Assembly (NCBI RefSeq): GCF_002744715.1
Contig: NZ_KZ319369.1
Span: 398,805-462,804, forward strand
From: Marinobacter profundi
GTDB lineage: Bacteria; Pseudomonadota; Gammaproteobacteria; Pseudomonadales; Oleiphilaceae
Length of the DNA stretch: 64,000 nt
Direction of reading: 5' to 3'
Below the pieces are notes generated by a model. It was given only the letters and a program-made list of their open reading frames with translations, was not told where the DNA came from and did not search any database. This document shows, in pieces, positions 9,883 through 18,488 of the stretch. Made by a program: the position numbers and the translations under genes. Numbering within the stretch: the first letter of the stretch is position 1; each line of letters begins with the position of its first letter.

Positions 9883-9914
9883 CAGGGGGACAGATTTCAA
9901 ATCTGCCCCCCCTG
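9883..9914. repeat. REP-like palindrome, GGGGACAGATTT type
   Basis: A 32-bp near-perfect inverted repeat. CAGATTT (9891-9897) and AAATCTG (9899-9905) flank a single C, and the outer arms are CAGGGGG and CCCCCCTG with one unpaired A. It lies in the gap between two minus-strand genes. The GGGGACAGA half-sequence recurs in the larger palindrome at 51408-51474. Such dispersed palindromes behave as REP elements in gammaproteobacteria. No REP-associated transposase is in this window. Confidence 0.6.
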
Positions 9915-9932
9915 GGGACCGGCTCCGGGTTT

Positions 9933-10376
9933 TCAGCGCGCGGTCGTCACGTACTTCAACACCTCAACGACTTGTTCCGGCGTTTGCGCCCAGGCCATGG
10001 CGGCCGCGTCCACTTCCTTCAGGGGGTGAACGATGTCGTCATTGTGAAGAGTGATGTAGGGCGTTCCCATTGCGGCACAAAAGCCCGCATCAAAAGCTGC
10101 GTTCCATTGCTTGTACTTGTCACCGAAGCGGATCACCGCCAGGTCGCACTGCTCCAGCAGAGTCTTGGTACGAATGCCGTTCACCTTGGAGGACTGGTGG
10201 TCACGCCAGAAGGGCACCTCCGGCTTGCCAAGCACATCGCCCGCGGCATCGCTGGCTTCGTGGTCGGTGACTGGCGCGGTGAATTCAACCGGCAATCCGG
10301 CAGCTTCGGCCCCGGCCTGAATCTGCTCACGCCAGTCGGTATGAATTTCGCCAGAAAGATAAACAGTCCAGATCAT
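9933..10376 (-). CDS. YtoQ family protein
   Basis: A 147-residue small cytosolic protein of the YtoQ family (opening MIWTVYLSGEIHTDWR, with a conserved WNAAFDAG segment). The fold resembles nucleoside 2-deoxyribosyltransferase-like and TIR-like proteins, and no activity is established to my knowledge. I chose the ATG at 10376 because GAGGAG stands 7 nt upstream; the longer reading frame lacks such a site. It is isolated from its neighbours. Confidence 0.85.
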   Translation of the reverse strand: MIWTVYLSGEIHTDWREQIQAGAEAAGLPVEFTAPVTDHEASDAAGDVLGKPEVPFWRDHQSSKVNGIRTKTLLEQCDLAVIRFGDKYKQWNAAFDAGFCAAMGTPYITLHNDDIVHPLKEVDAAAMAWAQTPEQVVEVLKYVTTAR

Positions 10377-10655
10377 GGGGTTCTCCTCGGTTGTCATCGG
10401 AACAGGTCGGTTGGAAACCGTGCAATTACGATGCGCTATCATACGTTAGCAGACGGCACGATGCCTCCCCGAAGCGCCTGCCGGTTCAGGTGGTTCCAGC
10501 GGGTAGGGGAATACGTTTATTTCTGCGGTTTACGCTATCGGGATTCCCGCAAGCATGCTAAAAGGTGACCGCCGCAAAGACCGCCGCCTGCCCCAGCGAC
10601 AGCCAGCGTCGCCACAGGCGGTTGCTTTCTCTTTTCAAACCATCAGGGTTTCAGC

Positions 10656-11000
10656 ATGTCAGATAAATTTTTCTATAAGGGCCGGCAGGATGCGCGTCAA
10701 CATCACACGGCTTACGGCGGCTACCAGACCAAGGCCAGCCAGAAGAGCGGTAGCAAGAAGTTCCCGTTAACACTGGTGGTAACCAGTGAAGCGCGCCGGC
10801 AAGAAGTTGAAGCGCTGGTTACCGAGGCGAACCTGCATGCGAACATCACGCTGGACACCCGCGAGGGTGCGGTGGAGTCGATCGCTGAACTGACCGTCAT
10901 CCTGAACAAAGCCGCTACCGTCCGGCAGGAAAAAGCGCCGTCCCGAAATGATCCCTGCCCCTGCGGCAGTGGCGTTAAATTCAAGAAGTGCTGCGGTTAG
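10656..11000 (+). CDS. SEC-C motif protein, PBPRA1643 family
   Basis: A 114-residue protein with two parts: an N-terminal alpha/beta domain (about 35-85) and a C-terminal SEC-C zinc-binding motif with C101-x-C103-x8-C112-C113, closing on KCCG. The opening [22 protein letters not shown] is typical of the PBPRA1643 family. SEC-C motifs bind zinc and, in SecA, contact ribosomes or SecB, so a ribosome or translation-linked role is possible but unproven. The DUF3010 gene starts 19 bp downstream and is probably cotranscribed. Confidence 0.87.
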   Translation: MSDKFFYKGRQDARQHHTAYGGYQTKASQKSGSKKFPLTLVVTSEARRQEVEALVTEANLHANITLDTREGAVESIAELTVILNKAATVRQEKAPSRNDPCPCGSGVKFKKCCG

Positions 11001-11019
11001 GGTCACCTGAGGAAATTGC

Positions 11020-11454
11020 ATGATTATCTGTGGTGTAGAACTGACCGGCAGCGATGCCGTTGTGTGTCTGCTGAAGTTGGAACAGGGGCATTTCAGCCTG
11101 CCGGAATGCAAGGTCCGCAAGTTGACACTCAGGAAGAACCATACTCGTGCCGACCTCCAGCAGTTTCAGACCGCGTTTGCAGATCTTATGGCTGAGTACC
11201 GCGTTGAAAAGGTTGTGATTAAAGAGCGTATGCCCAAGGGCAAATTTGCCGGTGGCGCCATCAGCTTCAAGCTTGAGGCGGCGATTCAACTGATCTCCGG
11301 AATCGACCTGGATGTTACTCTGCTGTCGCCCGCGCTGATCAAATCCACCCTGTCCGCTAACCCGCTGCCCATCCCTTTTGCCGACACCGGCCTGAAGGTA
11401 TTTCAGGAAACCGCATTCGTGGTGGCATACGCCGGGCACATGGTGAAGGGGTGA
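11020..11454 (+). CDS. DUF3010 family protein
   Basis: A 144-residue protein with a RNase H/RuvC-like start (MIICGVELTGSDAVVCLL) and a conserved KERMPKGKFAGG segment; these are features of DUF3010. The fold suggests a nuclease-like or Holliday-junction-resolvase-like scaffold, but no function is known to me. A GAGGAAA ribosome binding site sits 7 nt before the ATG. It follows the SEC-C gene closely in the same direction. Confidence 0.85.
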   Translation: MIICGVELTGSDAVVCLLKLEQGHFSLPECKVRKLTLRKNHTRADLQQFQTAFADLMAEYRVEKVVIKERMPKGKFAGGAISFKLEAAIQLISGIDLDVTLLSPALIKSTLSANPLPIPFADTGLKVFQETAFVVAYAGHMVKG

Positions 11455-11552
11455 CCGGCACGGCGGCCAAGGTCCCGCCCGCTTATCGCTTCCGCCATGG
11501 GCGGGGTGGACAGGTTGTCGGCTTCCAGGCAACGACGTTGTATCAGGACAAA

Positions 11553-11603
11553 GGCAGAGTGACCCAAGAGTGGTGTAGCGAGATCCTCTTGGGTCACTCT
11601 GCC
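11553..11603. repeat. Perfect 18-bp inverted repeat, possible bidirectional terminator
   Basis: The left arm at 11553-11570 (GGCAGAGTGACCCAAGAG) is the exact reverse complement of the right arm at 11586-11603, with a 15-nt loop. It lies between the convergent DUF3010 and M28 peptidase genes. There is no T-run on either side, so a classical intrinsic terminator is doubtful; a REP-like element or mRNA 3'-end stabiliser is as likely. Confidence 0.65.
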
Positions 11604-11616
11604 GATTGAAGGCAGT

Positions 11617-11639
11617 ATGCCTGCTCGTTAGGCGGGCAT
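11617..11639. terminator. Hairpin at the 3' end of the M28 peptidase gene
   Basis: ATGCCTGC and GCGGGCAT pair (one G-U) around a 7-nt loop, directly against the stop codon of the minus-strand peptidase gene. The T-content on both sides is weak, so this is only a tentative terminator for either convergent gene. Confidence 0.35.
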
Positions 11640-13165
11640 CATTTAACCAGTTTTGCCCCCTGGTATTCCATGCCGTCCTTGAACTTGCCCAGACCCTGAC
11701 CGCTGTCGGTTCCATTCACCGCAGAGGTGGTCATGGCAAAGGTCATCACCGCATGGGCGAGGGCGTCTGACATCTGGTCGAGGGCGTCCAGGCTGATGTT
11801 GTCATAGGTGTCGCAGGCGAGGTGGTAGCACGGGTCGTACTGCTCGCCCGCCGTGCCCCCATAGAGGGCCGCCTCGTCCGGGGTTTTGATTCCTTCGGCA
11901 CCGGTGAACAGTCCGCCCGCCGGAATGCCGACAGCAATAAACGGTCCGTAATCGGAACGGCCGTCGAAGGCGGTTGGCTCGACCGGTAAGGACATCTCTT
12001 CGAAATAGTCCAGGAAGACCTGTTCAATGGTCTGGGAACCGTTGGGGCCGGCAAGTGGCGTGTCGGAGCCATCGCCATCGTAGACAAAACGCACGAAATT
12101 CGGCGAACCGATCATGTCAAAGTTCAGGTTCAGTGCGATGTTCTTGATATCCCGTGCACTCAGGTTGGCGACATAGTGTTCTGCCCCGAGTAACCCCGCC
12201 TCTTCGGCACCCCACCAGGCGAAGCGCACCTTGTTGCGCGGGCTGATTTGCTGAGTCGCCATCTGCAAGGCCGTTTCCAGGATCGCTGCCGAGCCACTGC
12301 CGTTATCCTGGATGCCGGGGCCTTCCGACACCGAATCAAGGTGCGCACCCACCACGACAATCCGGTCATCGCGGCCAGCGGTGGAATCGGCGATGACATT
12401 AGCGGACGTCCGGATTTCTGAGCTGGCATCCACCAGAACTCGGGCGACAACACCGCCGGCCGCCAGTTCCGCACCGACTGCATAGGAGGCGCCAACAACC
12501 GGTACGTTAAAGCCGGGGCCACCCAGGGTGCCCAGGAAATTCTCGGTGCGCCCCGGCTGGCCCTCATTGAAAATGACGACGCCGCTTGCGCCGGCATCCA
12601 GAGCATTTTGTGCCTTGATGGCGAATGAGCAGGATCCCCGCTGGACCACCGCAATATTGCCCGCAGTGAACCCGGCGAAATCGGCAGCTTCGCATCCGCT
12701 GGTGGAGGAGTTGGCATCCGCTGGCGGCGGCAGCAGCAGGTCAACGCCCTCGGCGGTCGCCGTCACATCTCCGCTGCCGGAGTAGGTCATCGTCGCAAAA
12801 CCGTCGGTGCCGAAGTATTCATAGACGGTAGGGGTCGGTGTGATCTGCTCGAGAATGGCGGCAATGTTTTCTTCAAAAAACGGGTAGTCGAAGTGCTGAA
12901 TGGTGACCTCGTAGCCTGCGGCCTGCATTTTCCCGGCGACATAGGCAACGGAGGCCTGGTACCCCGGTGACGATGCTTCCCGCGTGCCGCCGTTCGCATC
13001 AGCGGCGGCCTGGAACGCGGCCTGGTGGCTGCGTACGCCCTCCAGGGTAACGGCTTCCCGCAGGATGTAGGTATCGGTGCTGACCGCCGACTGCGCAGTA
13101 AAACTTGCAGTGGTAGCGATCAAAAAGGTGAGTTGTGAAACGCTTTTCAGCTTTCCCTTCAACAT
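11639..13165 (-). CDS. Secreted M28 family metallopeptidase with PA domain
   Basis: A 508-residue exported aminopeptidase-like enzyme. The signal peptide is residues 1-27 (cleavage likely after the TAQSA stretch). A protease-associated (PA) domain at about 130-240 contains the GSCSFAIKAQNA segment. The M28 catalytic domain (about 265-490) keeps the zinc-ligand motifs AHLDS, QDNGSG, WGAEEAG, a DYGPF segment and CYHLACD. It probably releases N-terminal residues from peptides outside the cell or in the periplasm. A GGGAG site precedes the ATG. It is divergent from the NhaR-like gene. Confidence 0.92.
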   Translation of the reverse strand: MLKGKLKSVSQLTFLIATTASFTAQSAVSTDTYILREAVTLEGVRSHQAAFQAAADANGGTREASSPGYQASVAYVAGKMQAAGYEVTIQHFDYPFFEENIAAILEQITPTPTVYEYFGTDGFATMTYSGSGDVTATAEGVDLLLPPPADANSSTSGCEAADFAGFTAGNIAVVQRGSCSFAIKAQNALDAGASGVVIFNEGQPGRTENFLGTLGGPGFNVPVVGASYAVGAELAAGGVVARVLVDASSEIRTSANVIADSTAGRDDRIVVVGAHLDSVSEGPGIQDNGSGSAAILETALQMATQQISPRNKVRFAWWGAEEAGLLGAEHYVANLSARDIKNIALNLNFDMIGSPNFVRFVYDGDGSDTPLAGPNGSQTIEQVFLDYFEEMSLPVEPTAFDGRSDYGPFIAVGIPAGGLFTGAEGIKTPDEAALYGGTAGEQYDPCYHLACDTYDNISLDALDQMSDALAHAVMTFAMTTSAVNGTDSGQGLGKFKDGMEYQGAKLVK

Positions 13166-13401
13166 GAGAGGTGCTCCCTGTTAGCTTGAATCGTTTGTTT
13201 TTTATTCCCTGGTTACAACGATCATTTCCGTGCTACAGCTATTTCTACAACGGCATTAAGGGTAACAGCTCTGGCCGGTGTCGCCAGTTTTGTCGGGCGG
13301 TAAGGGCTCATCTTGTGATAAAAAACAGTGGTGGTGTGTTGGTCGGACAGGCCGACGACGCGCGGGGCGTAGCGACAGGTGTAAACGGAGTGATGTCGGG
13401 T

Positions 13402-14316
13402 ATGGATAAACTGAATTTGCGCCATCTCCATTACTTCTGGGTGATCGCCCGCGAGGGCTCAATTGCCCGTGCGGCGGAGAGCCTGGAGCTGACTCCCCAG
13501 ACCCTCAGCGGGCAGCTCGCCACCTTCGAGTCTGCCCTGGGCAATGCACTGTTCCGGCGTGCCAACCGGTCGTTGCAGTTAACCGATTTCGGGCAGACGG
13601 TGTTTCGTTATGCCGATGATATGTTTCAGACCGCCCAGGCACTGGCGGATGTGCTTCGCCAGCCCCCGGAGAACCGTCCGCTAGGACTGTCGGTCGGCAT
13701 TGCCGCGTCGATCCATAAGCTGATCGCCTATCGGTTGACCGAGCCTGCATTGGCGCTGCCGCGGGAAGTGCGGTTGAGTTGCCACACCGGAGATACCGAG
13801 GTGCTGTTGAAGCGGTTGGGGCAGCGGGAGCTGGATGTGGTGCTGACTGATCGGCAGCCAGGGTCCGGGGATGTTGGACAGGTTCGCAGTTACCGGCTGG
13901 CCAACTCCTCCATGTCGCTGTTTGCGGCTCCGGAGCTGGCGGACCGGCTTTCCGCGAACTTCCCGCAAAGCCTGGATCACCAGCCGTTTCTGGCCACATC
14001 GCTGGATGCACCCTATACCAGTGCCCTGATGAACTGGTTCGCCAGTCAGAATATCCGGGTGAACGTGGTGGCAGAAGTGGACGACAGCGCCCTCATCAAG
14101 GTCTTCGGTCGGGAAGGTGTGGGGTACTTTGCCGCGCCCACGGTTATCCGGGATGAAGTTTGCCGGCAGTACGAGGTGGTTCATATTGCCCGCATCGATG
14201 AGGTCAGGGACACCCTGTATGCGGTCACCCGGGCCCGGGGAGGCTATAACGCAGCCGTTGCCGAGTTACTGCGGGAGCGGCCCGAGCTGGATGAAAGCAT
14301 CGATAAAACCGAATAG
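13402..14316 (+). CDS. nhaR: LysR family transcriptional regulator, NhaR-like
   Basis: A 304-residue LysR regulator. The N-terminal winged helix (LRHLHYFWVIAREGSIARAAESL, then LTPQTLSGQL) is close to NhaR, which in E. coli activates the Na+/H+ antiporter gene nhaA in response to sodium. The rest is a periplasmic-binding-like effector domain. The ATG at 13402 fits the family start and has GGAG 11 nt upstream; the frame is open further upstream but lacks support. No antiporter gene is adjacent, so it probably acts at a distance. Confidence 0.85.
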   Translation: MDKLNLRHLHYFWVIAREGSIARAAESLELTPQTLSGQLATFESALGNALFRRANRSLQLTDFGQTVFRYADDMFQTAQALADVLRQPPENRPLGLSVGIAASIHKLIAYRLTEPALALPREVRLSCHTGDTEVLLKRLGQRELDVVLTDRQPGSGDVGQVRSYRLANSSMSLFAAPELADRLSANFPQSLDHQPFLATSLDAPYTSALMNWFASQNIRVNVVAEVDDSALIKVFGREGVGYFAAPTVIRDEVCRQYEVVHIARIDEVRDTLYAVTRARGGYNAAVAELLRERPELDESIDKTE

Positions 14317-14395
14317 AAAATAAGATAAAGCTATATTTATTGCGATCTTTGGCTGGTTGATGATGGCATCGTGTCCCAGGCAGGAGAAAGGTGTC

Positions 14396-14755
14396 ATGAA
14401 AACGATCCACAAATTTCGTCTCGAAAGTGGCAAGGAGCCCAATGTCCTCCGGCTGCGAAAAGGGTTCAGGGTAGTTCGCTGTGAATACATTGTCCCGCAG
14501 AAAGCCGTTTACCTGTGGGTAGAGCAGCCCCTGAGCGTTGCAACCCCGGTGGTGGAGCGTCAGTTTGTTGTGGTGTCCTCGGGGGATCCGGTGCCGGTCA
14601 GTTACCAGCACCTGGGTACTGCACTCGACCCGTTCGGACCGGAGGCTTATCACGTCTATGAGGTGGTCAAAGCGCAGACAGAAAGACCGCTTGCGCCATT
14701 CCACTTGGGCAACCCGGCGTCATTCAGGCCTCCTTTTTCAAAGATCCCGGCCTGA
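14396..14755 (+). CDS. Small hypothetical protein, resembles DUF7352 (phage-type) proteins
   Basis: 119 residues starting MKTIHKFRLE, with an AGGAGAAAGG ribosome binding site just upstream; the longer frame start at 14357 has none. It looks like an all-beta domain (EPNVLRLRKGFRVVRCEY, VYLWVEQ, RQFVVVSSGDPVP). The opening and the beta pattern resemble small proteins annotated DUF7352, many from phages; this is from memory and tentative. An intrinsic terminator follows directly, so it is probably a single-gene unit. Confidence 0.65.
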   Translation: MKTIHKFRLESGKEPNVLRLRKGFRVVRCEYIVPQKAVYLWVEQPLSVATPVVERQFVVVSSGDPVPVSYQHLGTALDPFGPEAYHVYEVVKAQTERPLAPFHLGNPASFRPPFSKIPA

Positions 14756-14772
14756 AGGACAATTAAACGTTC

Positions 14773-14796
14773 AGGGCCCTGCGGGGCCCTTTTTTC
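14773..14796 (+). terminator. Rho-independent terminator
   Basis: A GGGCCC/GGGCCC stem with a TGCG loop is followed by a run of six T. It sits 17 bp after the stop of the small gene ending at 14755. Confidence 0.85.
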
Positions 14797-14850
14797 TGTC
14801 CGGGACAGGGCAATACCAGGACCCTCGTGGCGGGCACCAGCGTCACGCTT

Positions 14851-14955
14851 CGGTCATTTTGCGCGCACATCTCGCCAGGGCCCGTGGTTATTGGGTTCAG
14901 GCGGGCTGTCCTTGCTCTGCTAACAAAGTTATCCACAGATTCTGTGGGCAAGTTG
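14851..14955. repeat. 105-bp direct repeat, copy A, with perfect DnaA box
   Basis: This is one of two diverged copies exactly 401 bp apart (other copy 15252-15356). The most conserved part is AAAGTTATCCACAGATTCTG; TTATCCACA at 14929-14937 is a perfect DnaA-box consensus. CCACAGA-T-TCTGTGG forms a 15-bp palindrome in this copy. The spacing from the CGGTCATTTT block to the DnaA box is 78 bp in both copies. Confidence 0.75.
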
Positions 14956-14960
14956 TGCTG

Positions 14961-15128
14961 CTAGTCCTCGTCTTTCTCCCTGGCCTCCAGCTCTGCTTTC
15001 CGCTTGCGGATCTTCTCCAGCTTTTCCTCGGACAGGGGCATATGGCGGGCTGTATCGCGCAGCAGGAACAGGCTGCCGACGATCATGCCCAGTGCGGCGA
15101 GCAGGATGATCCATCCGATGGCGGGCAT
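14961..15128 (-). CDS. DUF2897 family small membrane protein
   Basis: 55 residues. One N-terminal membrane helix (residues 4-23) is followed by a charged helical tail (SEEKLEKIRKRKAELEAREK). This is the pattern of DUF2897 proteins, short single-span proteins of gammaproteobacteria without known function. AGGGAG stands 8 nt before the ATG. It lies between the two copies of the DnaA-box repeat and downstream of the LemA gene on the same strand. Confidence 0.75.
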   Translation of the reverse strand: MPAIGWIILLAALGMIVGSLFLLRDTARHMPLSEEKLEKIRKRKAELEAREKDED

Positions 15129-15251
15129 AGCGGTAAACTCCCTGGTCAGTTTTCCTAATAGTGGATCAGGCCGCCCGCGGCTGCCAGCCCGATTATTGAA
15201 GCGTCATCAAGGCGTGGCCTGGCCGTTCTCAGCTTTTCCACAAGGCCGGTC

Positions 15252-15356
15252 CGGTCATTTTCCAGCCATATCCCGCCAAGCCCCGTGGTTAGCGGTTGTA
15301 GGTCACCTGTCCTTGTACTGCACACAAAGTTATCCACAGATTCTGTGTGCAACTTT
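15252..15356. repeat. 105-bp direct repeat, copy B, with perfect DnaA box
   Basis: The second copy of the repeat described at 14851. TTATCCACA lies at 15330-15338. The copies share blocks (CGGTCATTTT, CCCGTGGTTA, CTGTCCTTG, then the DnaA-box core) separated by diverged bases of equal length. In this copy GCACAC and GTGTGC also pair across the box. It lies between the end of the LemA gene and the DUF2897 gene. Confidence 0.75.
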
Positions 15357-15401
15357 CGCAATTTTGCGGGTGTTTTGTTCAAGAAATCAGCAGTTTCCCG
15401 G

Positions 15402-17606
15402 TTATTCAGCCGTGCGGGAGGCGGCGGGCACGGCACGGAACCGGAACAGTCGCGCCAGAATCAGGTCCGGGAACGACTGGATACGGGTGTTGTAGACCTG
15501 TGCGCTTTCGGTGTAGCTGTTGCGAAGCAGGGCAAGGTAGTTTTCGGTGTCTGCCATGATGGTGATGAACTGACGGATGATCTCGTTGCTGTTGAGCTCC
15601 GGGTAGTTCTCGACCCTGGCCTGGAGGGTTCGGGTTACCCGCCGCTCAAACCCGATCAGTTTGTCCAGCTTGCCGGTGGCACTGATTCGGGCGGGGTCAA
15701 TGCTCCGTAGCCGCGCGATAGCTTTCAGGAGTGGTTTTTCGTGGCCGAGGGTCGCCTTTACCACTTCTTCCAGGTTGGGCCAGAGATCGTGGCGTTGCTG
15801 CAGGATGGTGTCGATATTGGCGGCCGCCCGGTCTACCCGGTGTTTCAGGAATACGATGTCGTTGTAATGCAGGATGCCACTGTAGATGCTGAGCACCAGT
15901 GGAATGGCGAGTGCGGCAAGCAGCAGGTTATCGGGGCTGAAATTACCGTCTGCAGCAAACACTGCCGTTGCGGCAAACAGGAACAGGCCAAGGGCGACAG
16001 CAGTGCCCACGAAACTGCCGGCGCCCCGGGAACGCACGAGTTCGTCCTCGTCGCGGGCACTGATCAGAAATGGCGAGCCGTGGTCCTGTTGCAGCGTCAG
16101 GCGGTCGGGCTGTTCCCGGTCCAGTCCGGCGAATCCGAGGCAATAGACGTTGACCAGGGGTTCCAGCAATCGCACGGTGAAGCGTCGGTCGCCGCGAATT
16201 TCCGAATGATGTTTTGGGTACTCAATGGTCGCTCCTTCCGGGTGCACACGGATCCGGCCGTGGTTATCCTCAAGCCAGAACGGCACCCGCTCTGAGCGGT
16301 GTTCAACTGTTCGCCATTTGTCATCACTGTCAGAGCCGCGCCGCTCTTCCACCTTGTAGTCGTAGGCCACGCATTTCTGGTTCCGCAGCGGGTCGCGAAC
16401 CGGTGGGTGGCGGTCGTCCACGTCAACCAGGCCTTTGAGCTCGGCCAGCCCGAAACTCAGCCCCCGGCTGCTGCTGGTGGGAATGGCCTCGATCAGACGC
16501 TTGAACTTGAGGGTGCGGATGGCAAAAAAGAGCAGGGCCAGCGCCAGCAAAGCGCTTCCGCCAGACAGCGCCAGGCTCTTCCAGGTATGCGCGTAGTGAC
16601 CTCCGGGCTGGCTATCGACCATTTGCTGCGCCAGGGTGGCGGTGTGGGCATCCAGTTCGGGAGCCGGCAGTCGGTCCTCCACCACCCGGCGGAACATCCA
16701 GTGGTCCAGCCAACCATCGGTGCTGCGTTGAATCAGCTGATGCAGGGCAGCGACGTCTGCCTCTACCCGCGGATTGATCCCCGGCGTACCCAGCTGTTGG
16801 TAACGGGTCTCGTAGAGGGCGGCGATGGCCGTCCACTCCTGATTCAACCGGGCGATCCCCAGGGTCCAGAGCGTGCCGGTTATTACCACTGACAGGGTCA
16901 GCACATAGACCCAGAAACGATGGACCTTGGCCGCTGTCAGCAGCAGCGCCAGCCCCAGGGCCAGCAGCCCGGCGGCACCCGAAATGCGGATGGCCGCGGC
17001 AAATAACCGGTCGCCGCTGTTTGCTGCCAGGTGGCGTGCGGACACCAGTGCGGGCAGGGTGAAGGCGTCCAGCCCGGAGAACTCCATCTGTTGGCGGTCC
17101 GGATGGTATTGCCCGATCACCCTCACGGTATCGCCCGGTTGAAGCGCCCATTCCGAGTAGATTCTGGCCCCGGTTTGCCGGTGATAGGTGCGGCTAAGGT
17201 TCCAGTTGATGGCCCGGAGCTGCTGGCCTGGGGCGATGGCGACTGTGCCAGTGTCATCCCCGAGCAGGAAGGGAATGCCTTGTTCGCCAGCTTCGAGGGT
17301 GCGGGTGCGCCGCTCGCCGTCGGCGTCCCGGTATTCTTCCTGCAGCCGGTAGCGAACGTACACCGCCGAGCTTGCGGAATACGGGGTGGTCAGGTTTTCC
17401 CGCCCCGTTTTTACCTGGCCGCTGATGGCATAGGGCCCCTTCACCAGGGCTGCAACGGGGGTTTGCGGCATGCGTTCCATCTGGCGGGCCTGAGCCAGCT
17501 GGTTCAGTCCGGTTGCCATGAGGTGCCAGGCGCCAGTGAGGCAGGCTACGGCGAGCACCGCCAGCAGCAGTCGGCCCGGAACGCTGGCAACATTAAAGCG
17601 CCTCAT
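15402..17606 (-). CDS. Large membrane protein: GIDE-like domains fused to a C-terminal LemA domain
   Basis: 734 residues. A membrane helix (about 10-27) is followed by a GIDE-like extracytoplasmic domain (about 50-190: VYVRYRLQEEYR, IPFLLGDDTG), two helices (about 212-252), a soluble stretch and a further helix (about 345-365). A second and clearer GIDE domain follows (about 395-510: CVAYDYKVEERR, VPFWLEDNHGRI), then two more helices and a C-terminal LemA domain (about 583-720) with the VDRAAANIDTILQQRHDL helix. Standard LemA proteins are near 190 residues, so this is a multi-domain version. GIDE is the membrane domain of mitochondrial MUL1/MAPL; no RING follows it here. I prefer the ATG at 17606 to the GTG one codon earlier. 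Function unknown. Confidence 0.85.
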   Translation of the reverse strand: MRRFNVASVPGRLLLAVLAVACLTGAWHLMATGLNQLAQARQMERMPQTPVAALVKGPYAISGQVKTGRENLTTPYSASSAVYVRYRLQEEYRDADGERRTRTLEAGEQGIPFLLGDDTGTVAIAPGQQLRAINWNLSRTYHRQTGARIYSEWALQPGDTVRVIGQYHPDRQQMEFSGLDAFTLPALVSARHLAANSGDRLFAAAIRISGAAGLLALGLALLLTAAKVHRFWVYVLTLSVVITGTLWTLGIARLNQEWTAIAALYETRYQQLGTPGINPRVEADVAALHQLIQRSTDGWLDHWMFRRVVEDRLPAPELDAHTATLAQQMVDSQPGGHYAHTWKSLALSGGSALLALALLFFAIRTLKFKRLIEAIPTSSSRGLSFGLAELKGLVDVDDRHPPVRDPLRNQKCVAYDYKVEERRGSDSDDKWRTVEHRSERVPFWLEDNHGRIRVHPEGATIEYPKHHSEIRGDRRFTVRLLEPLVNVYCLGFAGLDREQPDRLTLQQDHGSPFLISARDEDELVRSRGAGSFVGTAVALGLFLFAATAVFAADGNFSPDNLLLAALAIPLVLSIYSGILHYNDIVFLKHRVDRAAANIDTILQQRHDLWPNLEEVVKATLGHEKPLLKAIARLRSIDPARISATGKLDKLIGFERRVTRTLQARVENYPELNSNEIIRQFITIMADTENYLALLRNSYTESAQVYNTRIQSFPDLILARLFRFRAVPAASRTAE

Positions 17607-17833
17607 CACGATCCCTTGGTTGATGATTTGTGAAAGGCGTGAGTATAAGTCCTCAACCGGGCATTCCCAATTCTGCCGTGAAGCCCCCCTCCAGGCTCTT
17701 TACAGCGCCCCGCTATATCCGTCTCCCTGTGCGTCAATATCGGTCTAATACCGGTGCTGAAGTGCGTAGTCGCACCCGCCGCGCTGGTCTAACCTGAGAA
17801 GACGAGGCTGCGTTACTGAAAGGAGTAGCGGAG

Positions 17834-18469
17834 ATGAACAAGGTTGATTGGCGTATCAAGGGGTTGGAGTTTGTAAATTGTAACTGTGACCTGGGGTGTC
17901 CGTGCCAGTTTATGGCCCGGCCGACCCACGGCGATTGCCATGCGTTTGCGGCAGTCAGGATTGAGGAAGGGTTTCTGGCGGATACCCGGCTGGATGGGTT
18001 GTCTTTCGCCATGACCCTGAAGTGGCCAGGCGCGATCCATGAAGGCAATGGCGAGGCCCAGGCGTTTGTGGACGAGCGGGCAAGCCCGGAACAGCGGGAA
18101 GCCATCATGGCGATCCTGTCCGGAGAGAATTCCGAGCCAGGGGCAACATTCTTCAACGTGTTTGCCAGTACCATGACCAAAATGCACGATCCGGTATTCT
18201 GTCCGATTGACGTGTCCTGCGATGTTGAAGGGCGTCATGCGAAGGTCCGGGTAGCCGACCTCGTCGAGGCGACGGGTGAACCCATCGTGAATCCGGTGTC
18301 CGGTGAAGAGCACCGCGCACGCATCGATCTGCCGCATGGTTTCGAATATGCAGTGGCAGAGGTGGCCAGCGGGCATACCCGTGCCAGTGCAGGAATTCCC
18401 ATGGAACTCAATGCCAGCCACTGCCACCTGTCGCACCTGGATATCGGTCCGACCGGGGTTTATCGCTAG
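17834..18469 (+). CDS. DUF1326 domain-containing protein
   Basis: A 211-residue soluble protein with no signal peptide. The DUF1326 hallmark near the N-terminus has four Cys in CNCDLGCPCQF (residues 19-29) followed by His and Cys a little further on (THGDC), which looks like a metal site. A GGAG site precedes the ATG. The DUF2182 membrane protein gene starts 19 bp downstream. The two families commonly sit together, suggesting a joint role in handling a metal or thiol ligand; no biochemical function is established to my knowledge. Confidence 0.9.
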   Translation: MNKVDWRIKGLEFVNCNCDLGCPCQFMARPTHGDCHAFAAVRIEEGFLADTRLDGLSFAMTLKWPGAIHEGNGEAQAFVDERASPEQREAIMAILSGENSEPGATFFNVFASTMTKMHDPVFCPIDVSCDVEGRHAKVRVADLVEATGEPIVNPVSGEEHRARIDLPHGFEYAVAEVASGHTRASAGIPMELNASHCHLSHLDIGPTGVYR

Positions 18470-18488
18470 GTCGGGCGGGAGCACATTG

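Noticed and set aside
13171..13401. N-terminal extension of the NhaR-like protein by 77 codons
   Set aside because: The extension has no family similarity, lies in the divergent promoter region, and the ATG at 13402 matches the normal LysR start.
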